From Buddleja alternifolia (taxonomy: Eukaryota; Streptophyta; Magnoliopsida; Lamiales; Scrophulariaceae), in NCBI GenBank assembly GCA_019426215.1, contig CM033399.1, positions 32,807,022-32,871,021 on the forward strand: 64,000 bases of DNA, read 5' to 3'. The notes beneath the pieces were generated by a model. The model had not been told where the DNA came from. It did not search any database and was given only the letters and a program-made list of their open reading frames with translations. Below are positions 53,936-64,000 of the stretch, piece by piece. A program made the position numbers and the translations under genes. The number at the start of each line of letters is the position of its first letter. The first letter of the stretch is position 1.

Positions 53936-54766
53936 AATATTTAGAAATTGCATTCATATTTCATTCAACTCAATAAGGGCTAATTGCATATCGTCTCCAT
54001 GTGAAATCGTTTATTTGCAAGAAAGTATCATGTGTTAAAAAAATAGCCACAGAAACCCTTATGTAATTTTTAGATTGCACACACTCTCTTTCCGTCAGTC
54101 TTCATTAACATCGTAAATATTTTGTGCGAGTTGCCTGTTATGCCCCTCTATTTTCATAGATATTATAATAATTTTCATAAATCCTCAACCATTGGATCAT
54201 TTGGCCTCGGCCGTTGGCTTGAAAAAATAAAAAAAAATTAGAAAATTTCTGGAAATTCAAAAAAATAAGGAAAAAATTGTAAAAAAATCAAAAAATATTT
54301 AAGAAATAAATGAGAATCAAAGAATTTAGAGAAAAATATTCTGAAAAATGAGAAAAAAAAAAAACTTAACTCACTCTTAGTTGGAGCAAATGTACAACAC
54401 TCTCCGATAGTATTTTTCTTGTTTGTTATTTCGTAGATTCGAAAATTTGTTGATTACAAATTTTGGCACGCCCAGTGAAAGAATCACTACCTCTTATCTC
54501 TTTCCTTCATCAAATTCAAAGTATCATATAGCACCCACCATAGTGAATCATACAACTCTAAAAGAGCAAATTACTAACTTGACGAGCTAGGGCCATTGAA
54601 GAGTGGCAAGTGGCCACCCACGGGGCAATAGAAAATGGCGTCGCGGCACCTGGGCAGCAGAGGCTGTGGGAGGGCGTTGCCACGTGGGATTTGAGCGTCG
54701 CAGCGCAACGGGACACAACCAAATGCCATTTTGAGCGAGGGTTTTATGTTTTTTTGGCTTATTTTT
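53936..54766. other. Intergenic
   Basis: AT-rich up to 54480, then a GC-rich patch (54590-54720). The patch has a 65-codon frame with no recognisable domain. It may be the upstream part of the LTR-like sequence that follows. Confidence 0.3.
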
Positions 54767-54973
54767 TGTTGGGTTTGTTTCCTAGTATGATAGGAATTGC
54801 TCCCTAATTGATTAGGAATGTATATCCTAATTTGATGGAGTTTTGGCTTGTGCCACTAATCACTATTATAAACAGGAAAGAATCCAACCTGTAATTGGTT
54901 GATTCACTCTGAGAAATAAAGATGTAGAACTATGTTAGCCCATAGACGCAGATACTTTGCCGAACCACATTAA
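54767..54973 (+). repeat. LTR fragment of another copia element, split by Copia-C
   Basis: Contains 'ctattataaacagg' (TATA-like), an 'aataaag' signal and 'gcagatactttgccgaaccac'. After the Copia-C insertion the text goes on 'attaaatcttgttttcatcttat' (from 63880). This order parallels the end of the Copia-B LTR ('aattgccgaaccacgtaaattcttgtgtctttaatctttat'). The left end at TG 54767 is a guess. Confidence 0.5.
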
Positions 54974-56489
54974 TGTTAGAGGTATGCCCTCAAATGCTAT
55001 AAAACGATAGAATTATAAGGCATTAGTTTTATCTAAACATTCTTGTTTTAATAAAAGGCTTTTGATGTTGTTTCTTATAGGCATTTGTAAGGTTTAAATA
55101 AACAACAATTAGTCCTTGATATTAAGGTGACCATTCTACGCCCTACGGGTTAGGGAGCGCAAGTCGAGGAGAGTTTAACTGGACATAGACTTGTATGATA
55201 TAAGTTTTTGACTGGGAAGTGTCAGTCGAACACTATGAGTGTGTTAGTGGGAACTTGTAATTTAGACACATCAGTTAGACTAGTGTGTTCGAACTCGGCT
55301 TGCATTAGTTATGTCACATGGGCTTGCATTAGTTATGTCACATCAGTTAGGCACCCGTGAACCTTAGACCTGAGTAATCACGTTGAAAATGTGATTTTGA
55401 CATCAAAGTCTGTCGTTAGAGTAGTTAGATCTAATTCACCCATTGATGGGGTTGACCTCGAAGTGCGGCTTGATGGGCAAGTAGCAATCTTAACTGATTA
55501 ACAATATGGGGTGAATGAGCTAAATATCCTATACCGTCATGAGTGAGTGAGGTAAAAGACTTTGGCTCAAGCATTAGAGATACTTATGTTGGACATAAAA
55601 GTATACTCAGTGACCTCGATTCATTATGAGCTGAACATATAGTCAAGTCCAGTGAGTTTGACTAAACCATGACTCTCACTTGACTGAGATATATGAATAA
55701 GGGGTTTATACTCGTACAGTATTCACAGCGTGAAAGGTTTGGAATGATTCTATACATTCGTTCTCAATTGGGCTACGATGTGGACCACGGGACTGGCTAA
55801 GTGGTGTCCACATCCTTTTGGTTTCCTTTCAATTGCCTTTTGAGACGAACCTAAAGAGCCGCGCTTAAAGGAATTGTAAAGGAAAAATCATGGAATAAAA
55901 CTTGAGAGAGATCTTTCGATATTTGATATCGTAATTAATTAATTGATCATTAGATGATCTTATTAATTAAGTTAATGTGTTAATTAATTTCCTTGTGAAA
56001 TTAATTTTGGAATTAACATGTGTTAGTTAGTTATTTAATTGATATATTTATTGAATAAATAATATTAATTAAATAAGTAATTAAATAAATACCCAAAATG
56101 GACTAAGCCTGGAGGGCATTAAAAACGCCCAAGTTGGGTAGTTAACTAGGTTAATTATTCTAGTTGTAGTATAAATATACTACTTACTGAAGAATTAAAC
56201 CATAGTCTCACTTGTGACTTTCTCTCCAAGAAAAACTCTCCACCCCTCTCTCATCTCTCTAGTCATCCAAGAGGAGAAGAAATAAGGGATTTTTGCTTTC
56301 GGTTCCAGCATGGTGATTTAGAGGCAGTGACGTTATTGCTGCTCCAAAAAGAATCAAGAAGCTGGTTCAGAAATTTTAATTATGCGAAAAAGGTACATAT
56401 TTCTCAATATGATTCGAATATGTGAAATCAAAGATGAATCCACTGTGGGTATTTTATTTCCGTTGCTTTTTCATGTTCAAAACCCAACA
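54974..56489 (+). repeat. Copia-C 5' LTR, 1516 bp
   Basis: Runs from TGTTAGAGGTATGCCCTC to CAAAACCCAACA, preceded by ATTAA (54969-54973). It contains a tandem duplication of 'gcttgcattagttatgtcacat' type (55297-55345) and lacks about 40 bp present in the 3' LTR. Confidence 0.93.
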
Positions 56490-58321
56490 GTGGTATCAGA
56501 GTCAATCTCTGATTTCCATATTTAATCAAATACGTGATTTTATGTGTTTTTCGTATTTTTGAAAAGCATGATGAATATGATGAATTTTATGATTTAAAGC
56601 ATGATTTTTCTGCGTTTTTCTTGGATATTATTGCATGATGATATAGTAGAATTGAAAAATCGATTTGTGTGAGAAAACGGGGTCGTAAATTTGAGGAATT
56701 GCGCGATACGCTTGACGTGCGCAAACTGCACGCACATCGAGTGGCTTTAAGCCACCTGACGCCCGCACAGCGCGGCTAGGCCCTCTTGCAACTGCCCAGC
56801 GCACGGCACTTGCCCGTCGGCGCAAGGCCGGGCTTACATGGGCTCCGGTTTTTAGCTCGGGTCGGGTGGGTCGGGTCTAGTTAATTCCGGGTCTAATTTT
56901 TAATAAACGGGTTTTGGGCTATTTTAATTATCCGGGCGGGTCAAAAGGATGATGACCCGATTTTTAATTAAATAAGCCCAAATTGGTTTAATTAAATTAG
57001 TAGACATTCAATAAATTGGTTTTGGGCCAAACTCGTTAAATTTGAATGGGCCAATAGATGGTGATTTAAGTTTGATGAAATCGAGCCCAATTAGTTTTTA
57101 TTGAATATTATTAATTTAAATAAAATAATTAATTTATTATTCTTGGAGAATTATAATTGATTTATTTATTTAAATAATAAATTCTCACTAGATGGTTTAT
57201 TATTATGAAATTGAATAAAATTTGAAATTTTATTGGAAGAATTAATTAGTTGGACTAATTAATTATTACTTTAGTCACTAACATAATTGCTTTATTTATC
57301 TCGAGCATGTATTATATGATGGTGACACTATTTATGGGCTTAGGTTTTCTTTTGGATGTATTTTTTTTTATGGGTTGTAAGGGCCGGATTTGAGCCCAAT
57401 GGTTTTATTCTTAGAATTATGTATAGGATATCAATATTCTTATGTAATGGAAAGAATTAGAATAGGCCTTGAAGAAGAAGACGGTCCAAAAAGGAAAGGT
57501 GCTTGGAGCCCAACAAGAAGAATAGTATAGGTTTTTCTTTTTCTTTTTGATGGTCCATTGGCTTGGGTCCTCTAGAAAAACCCATGAATATATGTGATGT
57601 TTTATAGCTTTCGATGCATGTTTCATTAGATGTAAGAATGCATGAAAAATCCAATCTTGCGCTATAAAAATGATAATGTGCAAAGTGAGACATAATTAAA
57701 TGTTTAGAACATTAATTCTCCCAAACAAAATAATACTAAGTTTTAAAAGGGGCACTAGGTGTCCAATCCCTCCGCTAAGCTTCATGAAATCAAGAATTGA
57801 ATCTGATACATGGCATCTTCCCAGTAACTGGAGGTCATATATTAAGACGTGATTCTGCGATTTCATAAAGTGCATTAGATGCCTTAATCGAAACATATTT
57901 CATTCCAAATATCATTAAAGGGTTGTAAGGTGAAATTCAAATGCTAGATTAAAAGGTGTTAGTGGGAATGAACTTAGATAGTCCATGAACCTATATATCG
58001 TTAAAGAGTCGCGATTTGGATGGATTATGGAAAAAGAAGATTGGACCGTCTATTAGATAAATTGATGTTAGACATCACTTTAATTAAGTAATGGACCAAA
58101 TATCGTTAAAGGATTACCATCTATTTCATTGATTAAAGAAATCAATATAACGATCACTTTCGATTTTCACAATGAGAGTGTGAATTTCCAAAAATATAGT
58201 GGGAGTCAAGTCATAAGTCGAAGTCCTTGATTTTAACTTAGTTATAGTTTAGTTACAATCATCTAGTCAAGTCTGGTTTATTTTCTGCAGTTATAAATTG
58301 ATTTATCTCTCTCAAAACAAA
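56490..58321 (+). other. Copia-C leader region
   Basis: Long non-coding stretch between primer site and gag. It has a GC-rich block at about 56695-56880 that ends in GGGTCGGGTGGGTCGGG (56859-56875), a four-run G-quadruplex motif. The rest is AT-rich. No credible frame was found on either strand. Confidence 0.6.
56491..56503 (+). promoter_or_regulatory. Copia-C primer binding site
   Basis: TGGTATCAGAGTC follows one base after the 5' LTR and matches the plant initiator tRNA-Met primer site (TGGTATCAGAGC) except near its end. Confidence 0.9.
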
Positions 58322-59163
58322 ATGACAATCAACCCACTTTCCGTTTTACTCGAAAAGAACATCCTTACCAGACCCAACTACGTGGACTAGCTAAGGAACT
58401 TGAGAATTGTTCTCAACATGGAGTCCTTGGGATACGTGTTGGACACAAACATCCCTGCTCCGCCTGCCAAAACACGTGCTAACAAGAAAGAAGTCTAAGC
58501 TCATAAAAAAGGGTAAAGGACGACGTTCGAGTGCGTGTATACATGCTTGGCTTGATGACAAATGAGTTTCAAAGGTCCCACGAGAAGATGACCTCGGTGA
58601 GGGCAATCTTGGCACACTTAGTCGAGCTCTATGGTGAGCACAACCGCACTGCAAGATATGAAATATCTAAAGAGCTCTTTGGAGCCAAAATGAGAGAGGG
58701 TGAGAAGGTTGGGGATCATGTCCTCAAGATGATCGAGAGGATCGAGAGATTGGAGGCTTTCGATTTTACAATGAACCCACAACTTCAAACGGATCTCGTT
58801 TTGCAATCTCTTCCTGATTTCTTCTCCCAATTTGTCATGAACTTCAATTGCAACGAGATTGAATGCAACTTAGCTGGGCTACTGAACAAATTAACTACTG
58901 CACAATCTCAATTGAAGCCCAAGGGAAAGGAAACTGTACCGGTTATCTCCTCTGGACCCCAAAAGGGCAAGAACAACAAGAAGAAAACCAATAAGCAGCA
59001 TGGTGAGCTTGGAGCTCAGGGTGGTGTCGATAAGAACAAAGAGAAAGCTCCTGTGAATCGCAAGCGTAAAGGGCCAAAGAAACATACAGATGCGTACACT
59101 GCGGTGAGCTGGGCCACTGGAGAAGGAACTGTCCAAACATGGGCCATGGCACAAAAGGTATAG
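58322..59163 (+). pseudogene. Copia-C gag
   Basis: Starts MTINPLSVLLEKNILTRPNY and meets TAG at 58388-58390, where W is usual. Stops and a shift lie near 58500. The other frame then carries YMLGLMTNEFQRSHEKMTSV and the capsid-like region to KGKNNKKKTNKQ. A further shift near 59080 moves into the frame with the zinc knuckle CVHCGELGHWRRNC (59091 on). Gag forms the virus-like particle around element RNA; this copy could not. Confidence 0.9.
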
Positions 59164-62100
59164 AACTTTATGTTCACGAAACTTATTGTTCTATGACCGT
59201 TTTCTCTACATCTTGGATTCTTGATTCTGGAGCTAGCGCTCACATTTGTTGTATGAATCAGGACCTGGTGCGAGGAAGGAAGTTGGACATTGATGAGGTC
59301 AAGATAAGAGTAGGCAGCGGGCAGAGCGTCGCATCTACTGGAATTGGATCTACCTCATTACTTTTAAATTCTGGACATTTACTATTTCTGGATAATGTTT
59401 TGGTTTTGCCCAATGGGCTTATAAACATTGTTTCAATTCCCGTTTTAGTTAAGAATGGTTATACTTTCCGCTTTATGGATGATCATTGCAACATTTATTA
59501 TGGTAATAAATTAGTAGGCTTTGCTTCTTTAGTAAATGGTTTGTATTACCTTAATGTTCAAAATGAGTGTTCTGTAAATACTACGCAAAGGAAACGTGGT
59601 AGGCAAGGAATTAACCAAAGACTGATTTGGCATCTTAGACTAGGCCATGCCGGTGAACACAAAATTCACAAAATGGAGAAAAATGGATTAATAGGTCCAT
59701 TGGAATGGATCCCTATCCTACTTGTGAGTCTTGTCTCAAAGGCATGATGGCTAGATCTCCCTTCACAAGGACTTTTCAAAGAGCCTCACAAATCCTAGGT
59801 TTAGTGCACACCGATGTTTGTGGACTATTTGGGAAAATGGCTTGTGGAGGTTTCCTTTAAAGTCCTTTACTTTATCACATTCACTAATGACCATTCTAGG
59901 TATGGTCTAGTGTACTTGATAAAGCATAAGTCTGAATCCATTGACAAATTCAAGGAATTCAAGGCTTTAGTGGAAAATCAAACTGGACAACATATAAAAG
60001 TTCTTCGATCTGACCGAGGAGAAGAATATATGAGTGCAGAGTTTGATGAATACCTCAGAGAGAATGCTATAGTATTACAGCTCACACCTCCAGCGACACC
60101 ATAGTTGAATGGAGTAGCCGAGCGAAGGAATCAAACTTTGTTGGACATGGTTCGTTCCATGCTCAGCTACACTAACTTACCCATTTCACTGTGGGGGTCA
60201 CGTGCTCCTTACAGCTGTACACATTTTAAATAGATGTCCCTCTAAGTTCGTTGCTAAAACCGCATATGAGATATGGATAAATAGGAAACCAAGTCTTAAT
60301 CACGTTAAGATTTGGGGATGTCCTGCTTATGTCAAGAAGACTAAAGTGGACAAGTTGGAGGCTAGATCCTTAAAAGGGCATTTCGTTGGTTATCCTGAGG
60401 ATTCCATGGGATACCTCTTTTACCTGTATGATGACCAAAGGATCATTATAGCTTTACAAGCCCACTTTCTTGAAGATGAGTTCATTCAAGAAAGTGGACC
60501 AGATAGAAGAATTATTCTTGAAAAATAAGACGAAACTCCGGTGGATACATCTACACAGGAAGTAAGAACCGGACCTTCTGTATCACAACCACAACCGCGA
60601 AGATCAAGTAGGGTACCTCAACCGCCTGAGAGGTACGGATATCTACTGCAGAGAGAGACAAACCTCTTTTCTATATTAGAGAAGGTTCAAGGAGATGATC
60701 CCTCCACATATGATCAAGCGATGGTGGATGTGGATGCCGCGAGATGGCGTGAAGCTATGCAAACAGAAATAGACTCGATGCATTCAAACCAAGTCTGGAC
60801 ACTTGTAGATCGGCCTGATGGTATTGTACCAATTGGGTGTAAATGGATTTACAAGAGAAAGATTGGTGTTGATGGGAAGGTTGTTACCTATAAATCCAGG
60901 CTAGTGTCAAAAGGGTATAGTCAAAAGGAAGGAATTGACTATCAAGAAACCTTTTTGCCAATAGCTATGATCAAGTCTATAAGAATTCTACTTGCAATAG
61001 CAGCTCACCTTGATTATGAAATATGGCAAATGGATGTCAAAACTGCTTTTCTGAGTGGATTCCTAAAAGAGGATATCTATATGGAACAGCTTAAAGGTTT
61101 TGTATCCGATGATGGTATTCATAAGGTGTGTAAACTTGAAAGGTCCATTTATGGACTCAAACAAGCATCTCGTAGCTGGAATCTACGTTTCGATGAAGCA
61201 GTCAAAGGATTTCACTACATCAAAAACGAAGATGAGCCATGTGTTTATAAGAAGGTTAGTGGGAATAAGATATCAATCCTTGTGCTATACGTAGATGACA
61301 TATTACTGATAGGAAATGATATAGGAATGCTCACCATTGTTAAGAAGTGGCTTTTGAGTACTTTCTCCATGAAAGATTTGGGAGAAGCTACATACATTCT
61401 GGGGATTCGAATCTTTAGAGATCAAACAAATAGAATGATAGGGCTCTCTCAAGCCATTTACTTAGAAAAGGTCCTAAGGAGATTTAGGATGGAAGATTCT
61501 AAGAAAAGGTTCCTGCCAATGAGTCACGGAATAAAACTCTCGAAGACTATGTGTCCTCAAAATGAGGAAGATAGAAAAGAGATGAGCATTATTCCCTATG
61601 CATTAGCAGTGGGTAGCCTGATGTACGCAATGTTGTGTACACGACCTGACATTGCTTATGCAGTAAACGTTGTTAGTCAATTTCAAGCAAACCCAGGCAA
61701 TATCCTAAAGTATCTGAAAAGAACTAAGGATATGATTCTCATCTATGGGAGTGGTGACCTAAGAGTGGATGGATACACCGACTCAGATTTCCAATCAGAT
61801 GTCGATGACCGGAAATCCACATCGGGGTTCATATTCACTTTCAACGGTGGAGCAGTATCTTAGAAAAGTTCTAAGCAAAGCACAACCGCAGATTCCACCA
61901 CAGAAGCTGAATACGTGGCTGCCTCTGAGGCAACAAAAGAGACTGTTTGGCTAAAGAAGTTTCTTGGAAAACTTCAAATGGTTCCAAGCGTGGAGCTCCC
62001 ATTGCCACTTTATTGTAACAACAATGGAGCAATAGCGCAGGCAAAGGAACCGAGGTCTCACAACAAGTCCAAACACATTGAGAGAAGATATCATATCATA

Positions 62101-62250
62101 AGAGAGATCGTTGCCAGAGGGGACATATTTGTTCAGAAAATAGCCTCAACAGACAACGTCGCTGACCCATTGACCAAGTCATTGGCACAGGTGGTGCTAG
62201 ACAAACATCTTGAAAAGATGGGTATCAAATACCATAGAAAATGGCATTGA
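59088..62250 (+). pseudogene. Copia-C pol (protease, integrase, reverse transcriptase, RNase H)
   Basis: Protease motif WILDSGASAHI is at about 59215. Integrase has LRLGHAGEHK, then, after a shift near 59695, CESCLKG; LRSDRGEEY and NGVAERRNQT follow, with a TAG at 60102-60104 where Q is expected and a shift near 60195. From 60202 one frame runs to the end with TAA at 60526-60528 and TAG at 61861-61863 (W expected). Reverse transcriptase has GCKWIYKRKIGVDGKV, QMDVKTAFLSG and LYVDDILLIG (near 61288). RNase H has YTDSDFQSDVDDRKSTSGF, AEYVAASEATKE and SKHIERRYHIIREI, and ends at TGA 62248-62250. Confidence 0.92.
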
Positions 62251-62265
62251 GTGCAAGTGGGAGAT

Positions 62266-63879
62266 TGCTAGAGTTATGCCCTCAAATGCCATAAGATGAT
62301 AGAATTGTAGGGCATTAGTTTCTATCTACACATTCTTGTTTTAATAAAAGGTTTTTGATGTTGTTTCTTATAGGCATTTATAAGGTTTAAATAAACAACA
62401 ATTAGTCCTTGATACTAAGGCGAACATTATACTCCCTATGGGTTAGGGAGAATGGCACTAGAAGTGTTTGATCCTTAATATCTAAATTGGTTCGCAAGTC
62501 GAAGAGAGTATTGACTAGACATCATTACTGGACATAGACTTGTATGATATAAGTTTTGACAGGGAAATGTCAGTCGAACACTATGAGTATGTTAGTGGGA
62601 ACTTGTATCATAGACCCATCGGTTAGACTAGTGTGTTTGAACTCGGCTTGCATCAATTATGTCACATGGGTTTTCACTCAATGACAGAACTGATAAGTTG
62701 TGATAGGTACGCGTGAACCTTAGACCTGACTAATCACGTTGAAGACGTGCTTGTGACATCAAAGTCTGTCATTAGAGTAGTTAGATCCAATTCACCCGTT
62801 GGTGGGGTCGACCTTGAAGTGCGGCTTGATGGGCAAGTAGCAATCTTAATTGATAGCAATATGGGATTTATTCTCTCATAAGTGAATGAGCTAAATATCC
62901 TCTGCTGTCATAAATGAGTGAGGTCAAAGACTTTAGCCAAAGCATTAGAGATACTTATGTTGGACATGAAAGTATACTCAGTGACCTTGATGCATTATGA
63001 GCTGAGCATATAGTCAAGTCCAGTGAGTTTGACTAAACCATGACTCTCACTTGACTGGGATATATGATAAAAGGGTTTATACTTGTACGGTATTCATAGG
63101 GTGAAAGGTTTGGAATGATTCTATACATTCGTTCTCAATTGGGCTACGATGTGGACCACGGGACTGGCTAGGTGGTATCCACATCCTTTTGGTTTCCTCC
63201 CAGTTGCCTTTTGCAACGAACCTAAAGAGCCACGCTTAAAGGAATTGTAAAGGAAAAATCATGGAATAAAACTTGAGAGAGATCTTTCGGTATTTGATAT
63301 CGTAATTAATTAATTGATTATTAGATGATCTTATTAATTAAGTTAATGTGTTAATTAATTTCCTTGTGAAATTAATTTTGGAATTAACATGCTTTTGTTA
63401 GTTATTTAATTGATATTTTTATTGGATAAATAATACTAATTAAATAAGTGATTAAATAAATACACAAAATGGACTAAGCCCGGTGGGCATTAAAAATGCC
63501 CAAGTTGGGCGTCCCAACTTGGGCGTTTAGTTAACTAGGTTAATTATTCTAATTGTAGTATAAATATACTACTTAGTGAATAATTAAACCATAGCATCAC
63601 TTGTGACTTTCTCTCCAAGAAAAACTCTCCACCTCTCTCTCATCTCTCTAGCCGTCCACGAGGAGAAGAAAGAAGGGATTTTTGCTTTCGGTTCCGGCGT
63701 GGTGATTTAGAGGCAGTGACGTTATTGTTGCTCCAAAAAGAATCAAAAAGCTAGTTCAGAAATTTTAATTACGAGAAAAAGAGTACATATTTCTCAACAT
63801 GATTTGAATATGTGAAATCAAAGATGAATTCACTGTGGGTATTTTATTTCCGCTGCGTTTTTATGTACAAAACCCAACA
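62266..63879 (+). repeat. Copia-C 3' LTR, 1614 bp
   Basis: Runs from TGCTAGAGTTATGCC to CAAAACCCAACA, followed by ATTAA. A purine-rich AAGTGGGAGAT precedes it as polypurine tract. It carries an extra 'cccaagttgggcgtcccaacttgggcg' palindrome (63499-63525) that the 5' LTR does not have. Confidence 0.93.
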
Positions 63880-63884
63880 ATTAA

Positions 63885-64000
63885 ATCTTGTTTTCATCTT
63901 ATTTTTTTCATGCTCCTTTGGTTCAATCCCTAATATACAATATCATTCAATATTAACATTTTAAAATCAACTAACAGCTAGTAAAAAGGTTTTAAAAAAA
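63885..64000 (+). other. Continuation of the LTR split by Copia-C, to the window end
   Basis: 'atcttgttttcatcttat' continues the LTR-like sequence of 54767-54973. The rest is AT-rich and runs off the window. Confidence 0.4.

Larger units (their letters stand above)
54974..63879 (+). mobile_element. Copia-C: Ty1/copia retrotransposon, 8.9 kb
   Basis: LTRs at 54974-56489 and 62266-63879, with the perfect 5-bp duplication ATTAA (54969-54973 and 63880-63884). The primer site follows the 5' LTR. A non-coding leader of 1.8 kb precedes gag, and pol ends 15 bp before the 3' LTR. Many stops and shifts, and indels between the LTRs, show it is older than Copia-B and inactive. Confidence 0.95.

Noticed and set aside
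54610..54807. 65-codon frame in a GC-rich patch before Copia-C
   Set aside because: Composition looks protein-like at first, but there is no domain, no homologue I recognise, and it adjoins LTR-like sequence.
57417..57693. Overlapping minus-strand frames in the Copia-C leader
   Set aside because: Two frames over the same AT-rich bases with no domain; not credible as genes.

Overview
The window is plant nuclear DNA, AT-rich and gene-poor. The evidence is a plant-type U6 snRNA with its USE promoter element, a five-exon mechanosensitive channel gene of the MSL10 kind, F-box genes with an associated domain, and several plant transposon classes (Ty1/copia, L1-type LINE with DUF4283-like ORF1 and RNase H, PIF/Harbinger, hAT, CACTA, MULE-like, tRNA-headed SINE). 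A eudicot is most likely; an asterid is only a guess. No bacterial, organellar or CRISPR sequence was seen.

Layout. 1-13.7 kb: decayed repeats, small MITEs, three LINE fragments, a SINE, the U6 gene (minus strand, 6445-6546) and a PIF/Harbinger element (9534-12418) carrying an open chimeric ORF. 13.8-15.2 kb: F-box copy 1, open except for one extra T. 15.4-18.9 kb: a CACTA-type foldback MITE and a tandem duplication. 18.9-25.2 kb: a full-length but broken LINE on the minus strand between 17-bp target-site duplications. 25.3-37.0 kb: F-box copy 2 (pseudogene), whose 3' flank is split by Copia-A, whose reverse transcriptase is in turn split by Copia-B; both insertions have perfect 5-bp duplications. 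37.0-43.1 kb: a displaced copy of part of the MSL10 gene between two copies of an F-box 3' flank, with F-box copy 3. 43.1-45.2 kb: AT-rich repeats. 45.2-51.1 kb: the MSL10-like gene on the minus strand, the only host protein gene that appears whole. 51.7-52.8 kb: a MULE-like element with a GC-rich interior. 55.0-63.9 kb: Copia-C, which landed in what looks like an LTR of another copia element.

There is no operon-like cooperation. The functional candidates are U6 (intact RNA, doubtful TATA box), MSL10 (complete reading frame and splice sites) and possibly the PIF-derived chimeric protein. The rest records local duplication of F-box and MSL10 pieces followed by layered transposition. Empty sites and target duplications visible inside the window let many element ends be placed to the base. 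I found no clearly new biological system; the best leads are the PIF/Myb-SANT fusion, the U6 gene without a well-placed TATA box, and the unclassified 670-bp insertion in a LINE RNase H relic. Counts and divergences quoted were made by eye.
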